Source: DATNPX01 sp036702975
Lineage (GTDB): Bacteria; Cyanobacteriota; Vampirovibrionia; Obscuribacterales; Obscuribacteraceae
Length of the DNA: 64,000 bases
Assembly (NCBI GenBank): GCA_036702975.1
Contig: DATNPX010000012.1
Location: forward strand, 124,001 to 188,000
Reading direction: 5' to 3'
In this document: in pieces, positions 62,066 to 64,000 of the stretch
Numbering within the stretch: the first letter of the stretch is position 1
Layout of the letters: the number at the start of each line of letters is the position of its first letter
Program-made: the position numbers and the translations under genes
Notes under the pieces: generated by a model
What the model was told of the DNA's origin: nothing
The model's database searches: none
The model's input: the letters and a program-made list of their open reading frames with translations, nothing else

Positions 62066-62491
62066 ATGAGTAAGAAGAAGAAACATAAATCGTCCGCTGG
62101 AGCAGCTGCAGCCAAGAGTGCTAATGAACATTCTTCGGGCACCGCGCTGCAACCTACATTGGTAGACCAATTGTTATGCTGTAGCGACGGAATGGTCTTG
62201 GTGAAAGAGCATCTACAGCAGCGACCGGAAGTTTTGTTCTTCACAACTTCTGCAGCCTTTCAAACCTTCCAGGTAGCGGACCCAAGGGAATTTAGGATGC
62301 CTTCTGTGGCTGTGCTGGACTATCTCGAGTTTTCGTCCCGCGCTTTGGGAATGCCCGAAGTAGCGAAGCTGGTGAAAACCAATTTTCCTGCAGCGATCAT
62401 GGCCTACGACGAAGCAATTCAATCCATGGATGGCGAAGCCATCGGACGAGCGATCGCAAATGCAAAGGGACTGGCATTTTTGCTCATCTAG
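62066..62491 (+). CDS. Small protein of unknown function with a Lys-rich start
   Basis: This is a 141-residue soluble protein. It starts MSKKKKHKSSAGAAAAK, a flexible basic tail, then a compact alpha/beta-like domain from about residue 28 (LVDQLLCCSDGMVLVKEHLQ, EVLFFTTSAAFQTFQ, MPSVAVLDYLEFSSRALGM, FPAAIMAYDEAIQSM). GAGAG before the ATG is an adequate ribosome site. I do not recognise it. The palindrome-repeat cluster begins five bases after its stop codon. Confidence 0.65.
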   Translation: MSKKKKHKSSAGAAAAKSANEHSSGTALQPTLVDQLLCCSDGMVLVKEHLQQRPEVLFFTTSAAFQTFQVADPREFRMPSVAVLDYLEFSSRALGMPEVAKLVKTNFPAAIMAYDEAIQSMDGEAIGRAIANAKGLAFLLI

Positions 62492-62495
62492 TAGC

Positions 62496-62760
62496 GGTGT
62501 CAGACTGAATAAGTAAACCGATATCGGTTTAGCAAAATTTGCCTCGATGCAAGATTGAACCACCACTTTTCAAGTGGTTCAGATTTTCGGGAGAACGTCT
62601 GACGGTGTCAGAGCAGATAAGTAAACCGATATCGGTTTACCAATTTTGCTCGACACAAGATCGAAACCACCATTTTTCAAGCGGTGTCAGACTCTCTGGT
62701 CATCATCTAACAAACGTCCAGACGAAAAAAGTAAACCGATATCGGTTTACCAAATTCTTC
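62496..62760. repeat. Cluster of three ~110-bp units, each with the 18-bp palindrome
   Basis: TAAACCGATATCGGTTTA occurs at 62514-62531, 62622-62639 and 62732-62749, with spacing 108 and 110; the last two extend to the 20-base palindrome GTAAACCGATATCGGTTTAC. The units also share a start like GGTGTCAGA (62496, 62604) and a middle like CAAGATTGAACCACCA / CAAGATCGAAACCACCA. A hairpin ACCACTT-TTC-AAGTGGT lies in the first. The rest has diverged, so the palindromes are conserved more strongly than their surroundings. No gene lies in 62492-62831. Confidence 0.9.
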
Positions 62761-62831
62761 AAGCAACCAAATCTAATTGCCGAGTCAACCGACCCTTCTC
62801 TCTAAATATCCGCCGAACTTCGATTTCCTAA

Positions 62832-63125
62832 TTACATAGGAATGACTTCGGAACCACCGAGAATCAAAGTCTTGTCCAAATCTTTGTGGTCGTTACAAAC
62901 CGGCTCAGGTTGCGCTTTTCGCGATGGCTTTGTCATTTTGACATTGAGATTATCGAACTGACGCTCGAGATTCGCCTTCAACGATAACCCGGAAGCGCTC
63001 ACAGATGCTGCACCAACTGTGCCAACTGATTGAGAATTGTCATTTGCACTGCAGCTGATTCCCTGAAACGCATATAACGTTGCGGCTGCTGTGAGAGCAA
63101 AAAGAATAGGTTTTCGTGTAATCAT
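62832..63125 (-). CDS. Small exported protein
   Basis: This is a 97-residue protein starting MITRKPILFALTAAATLYAF, a signal peptide; GISC|SAND could be a weak lipoprotein site, or cleavage may follow CSA. The mature part is hydrophilic with no known motif (ANLERQFDNLNVKMTKPSRK). The gene faces the palindrome cluster with its 3' end and is divergent from the TPR gene at the window end. Function unknown. Confidence 0.6.
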   Translation of the reverse strand: MITRKPILFALTAAATLYAFQGISCSANDNSQSVGTVGAASVSASGLSLKANLERQFDNLNVKMTKPSRKAQPEPVCNDHKDLDKTLILGGSEVIPM

Positions 63126-63273
63126 AAAATTGCCATTTGTTCGACGCCTTGCAGAGTATATGCCTAACTCGGCGTTTGAGAATAAAAATTTGAATGGTTT
63201 AAGATTTCGTAGTACATTTTTAAATAGACAGATGTCAACAACAGATGCCGTAGATGGCGAATAGAGCAGGCGA

Positions 63274-64000
63274 ATGTTCCTTTCGACGAAAGATTGTCAA
63301 GAATTAATTGTAAAGAGGCGCTGCCGAGCTTTTGTTTTTTCGGCAGTTGTACTTTTGGGAACACTGCAGTTTGTGCCTGTTTGGGCCCAGCCAACTCGCA
63401 CTCAAGAAGTGAACATTCGCGATCACATATATAAAGGAAACAGCCTTCTACAACGCCGCGACTATGAGGGCGCGATCGCTGAGTACGAGCAGGCGCTGCT
63501 GATTGACCCGACGAGCACGACCGCCAAAGACAATATCGTTCTGTCTCACAATAATTGGGGCATCGATCTGTTCCGCCAGAAAAGATATGACGAAGCACGA
63601 GAACAGTGGAGTACTGCGCTCAAGCTCAATCCTTATGATCGAAATGCGCGCAACAATTTGAATGTGTTGAAGACGACCCTAGCCAAGTTGGGGCCGGCTG
63701 CTGCCTCATCTGCGACTCTTCCTGGAGATGCAGAAAAAGGCGGAAAGTTCTCCGCTGACGGTGACAGCAAATCCGGACCGAGTGTCGTTCCTAAAGGATC
63801 TCAAAAAGCCAAAGAAGACGTGATGCCAAATGCGGTGATATTGGGACGTCCAACTTCTACCAGCGCTACCACTGCAACTCCTAGCACCGACTCTACCGCA
63901 GGCACCTCTGCTACTGTTGGTGGTGCCACGCCAAGTAGTAGCGCCAGTGGTGCTGTCATATTCAGCCCATCTTCTCGCCCGAGTGCAAGTAGTGGTGCTA
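63274..64000 (+). CDS. Exported TPR protein, 5' part (runs off the window)
   Basis: The frame is open from ATG 63274 to the last base. It starts MFLSTKDCQELIVKRRCRAF and continues with a hydrophobic signal (FSAVVLLGTLQFVPVWAQ). Two TPRs follow: GNSLLQRRDYEGAIAEYEQA with LLIDP, and WGIDLFRQKRYDEAREQWST with ALKLNPYD. After about residue 135 the sequence is Ser/Thr/Ala-rich and probably disordered. An AGG four bases before the ATG is a weak ribosome site. It resembles the TPR-PDZ protein at 20917-22869 in its opening layout; what follows outside the window cannot be seen. Confidence 0.8.
   Translation, partial: MFLSTKDCQELIVKRRCRAFVFSAVVLLGTLQFVPVWAQPTRTQEVNIRDHIYKGNSLLQRRDYEGAIAEYEQALLIDPTSTTAKDNIVLSHNNWGIDLFRQKRYDEAREQWSTALKLNPYDRNARNNLNVLKTTLAKLGPAAASSATLPGDAEKGGKFSADGDSKSGPSVVPKGSQKAKEDVMPNAVILGRPTSTSATTATPSTDSTAGTSATVGGATPSSSASGAVIFSPSSRPSASSGA

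Noticed and set aside
62450..62457. HIP1 octamer GCGATCGC, also at 63472-63479
   Set aside because: The few copies I noticed lie in coding sequence with no cluster; there is no sign of the high density seen in many Cyanobacteria.
63164..63598. Minus-strand frame of 144 codons
   Set aside because: The opposite strand holds a clear exported TPR protein gene starting at 63274.

Overview
The window reads as chromosome of a free-living, non-photosynthetic bacterium with a two-membrane envelope. Most genes are housekeeping genes or exported proteins. I see no rRNA, tRNA, CRISPR array, insertion sequence, integrase or phage gene. Many starts are GTG or TTG behind a good Shine-Dalgarno sequence. TPR proteins, Pknb-type Ser/Thr kinases with an N-terminal Cys motif, Gln/Pro-rich exported proteins, NurA and a futalosine-pathway enzyme together suggest the Melainabacteria/Vampirovibrionia (Obscuribacter-like) side of the Cyanobacteria. 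That placement is inference; the window holds no marker that fixes it.

Layout. 1-2.5 kb: the end of an S41 (Ctp) protease gene, then two exported Gln-rich proteins, one built on LGQSEWQTPN repeats. 2.5-8.6 kb (minus): two TPR proteins, HflX, and a GlcD-type FAD oxidase. 8.6-10.3 kb: an exported TonB-C-like protein and, divergently, TatD. 10.3-18.4 kb (minus): two Ser/Thr kinases, one of 2151 residues with a long low-complexity linker. 18.6-22.9 kb: DprA, then an exported TonB-C-like protein overlapping a TPR-PDZ protein. 23-28 kb (minus): a 42-residue membrane peptide, MqnE (menaquinone by the futalosine route), a DUF1189-like protein, a membrane-SRPBCC fusion and an unknown protein. 28.3-33.2 kb: NurA, an HTH/zinc-ribbon regulator, a free-standing Clp N-domain protein, SurE and a DUF4013-like membrane protein. 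34.2-39.9 kb: a CNNM/HlyC protein, RsmA, IspE, endonuclease III with a histone-H1-like tail, and Amt on the opposite strand. 40-42 kb: a gene-poor stretch, a zinc-ribbon protein and a TPR protein. 42.2-46.7 kb (minus): an attEFGH-like ABC transporter with a CrtC/AttH-like partner. 47-53.1 kb: an 1185-residue SF2 helicase-like protein with two hydrophobic helices, then a histidine kinase and response regulator. 53.3-56.5 kb: a small TerB-like protein, a rhodanese, and two envelope-type proteins. 56.7-60.1 kb (minus): four pseudopilin-like genes in gspHIJK (fimU-pilVWX) order. 60.3-64 kb: TPR and small unknown proteins, a repeat cluster, and a TPR protein running off the end.

How the genes work together. 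The clearest units are the transporter operon (46.7 to 42.2 kb), the minor-pseudopilin operon (60.1 to 56.7 kb), the kinase pair (18.4 to 10.4 kb), rsmA-ispE with overlapping stop and start, and the sensor kinase-regulator pair. The main non-coding signals are an 18-bp perfect palindrome (one copy at 302 and three copies in ~110-bp units near 62.5-62.75 kb) and several intergenic short tandem arrays (8-, 9-, 10- and 11-bp units), two of which flank the two-component genes.
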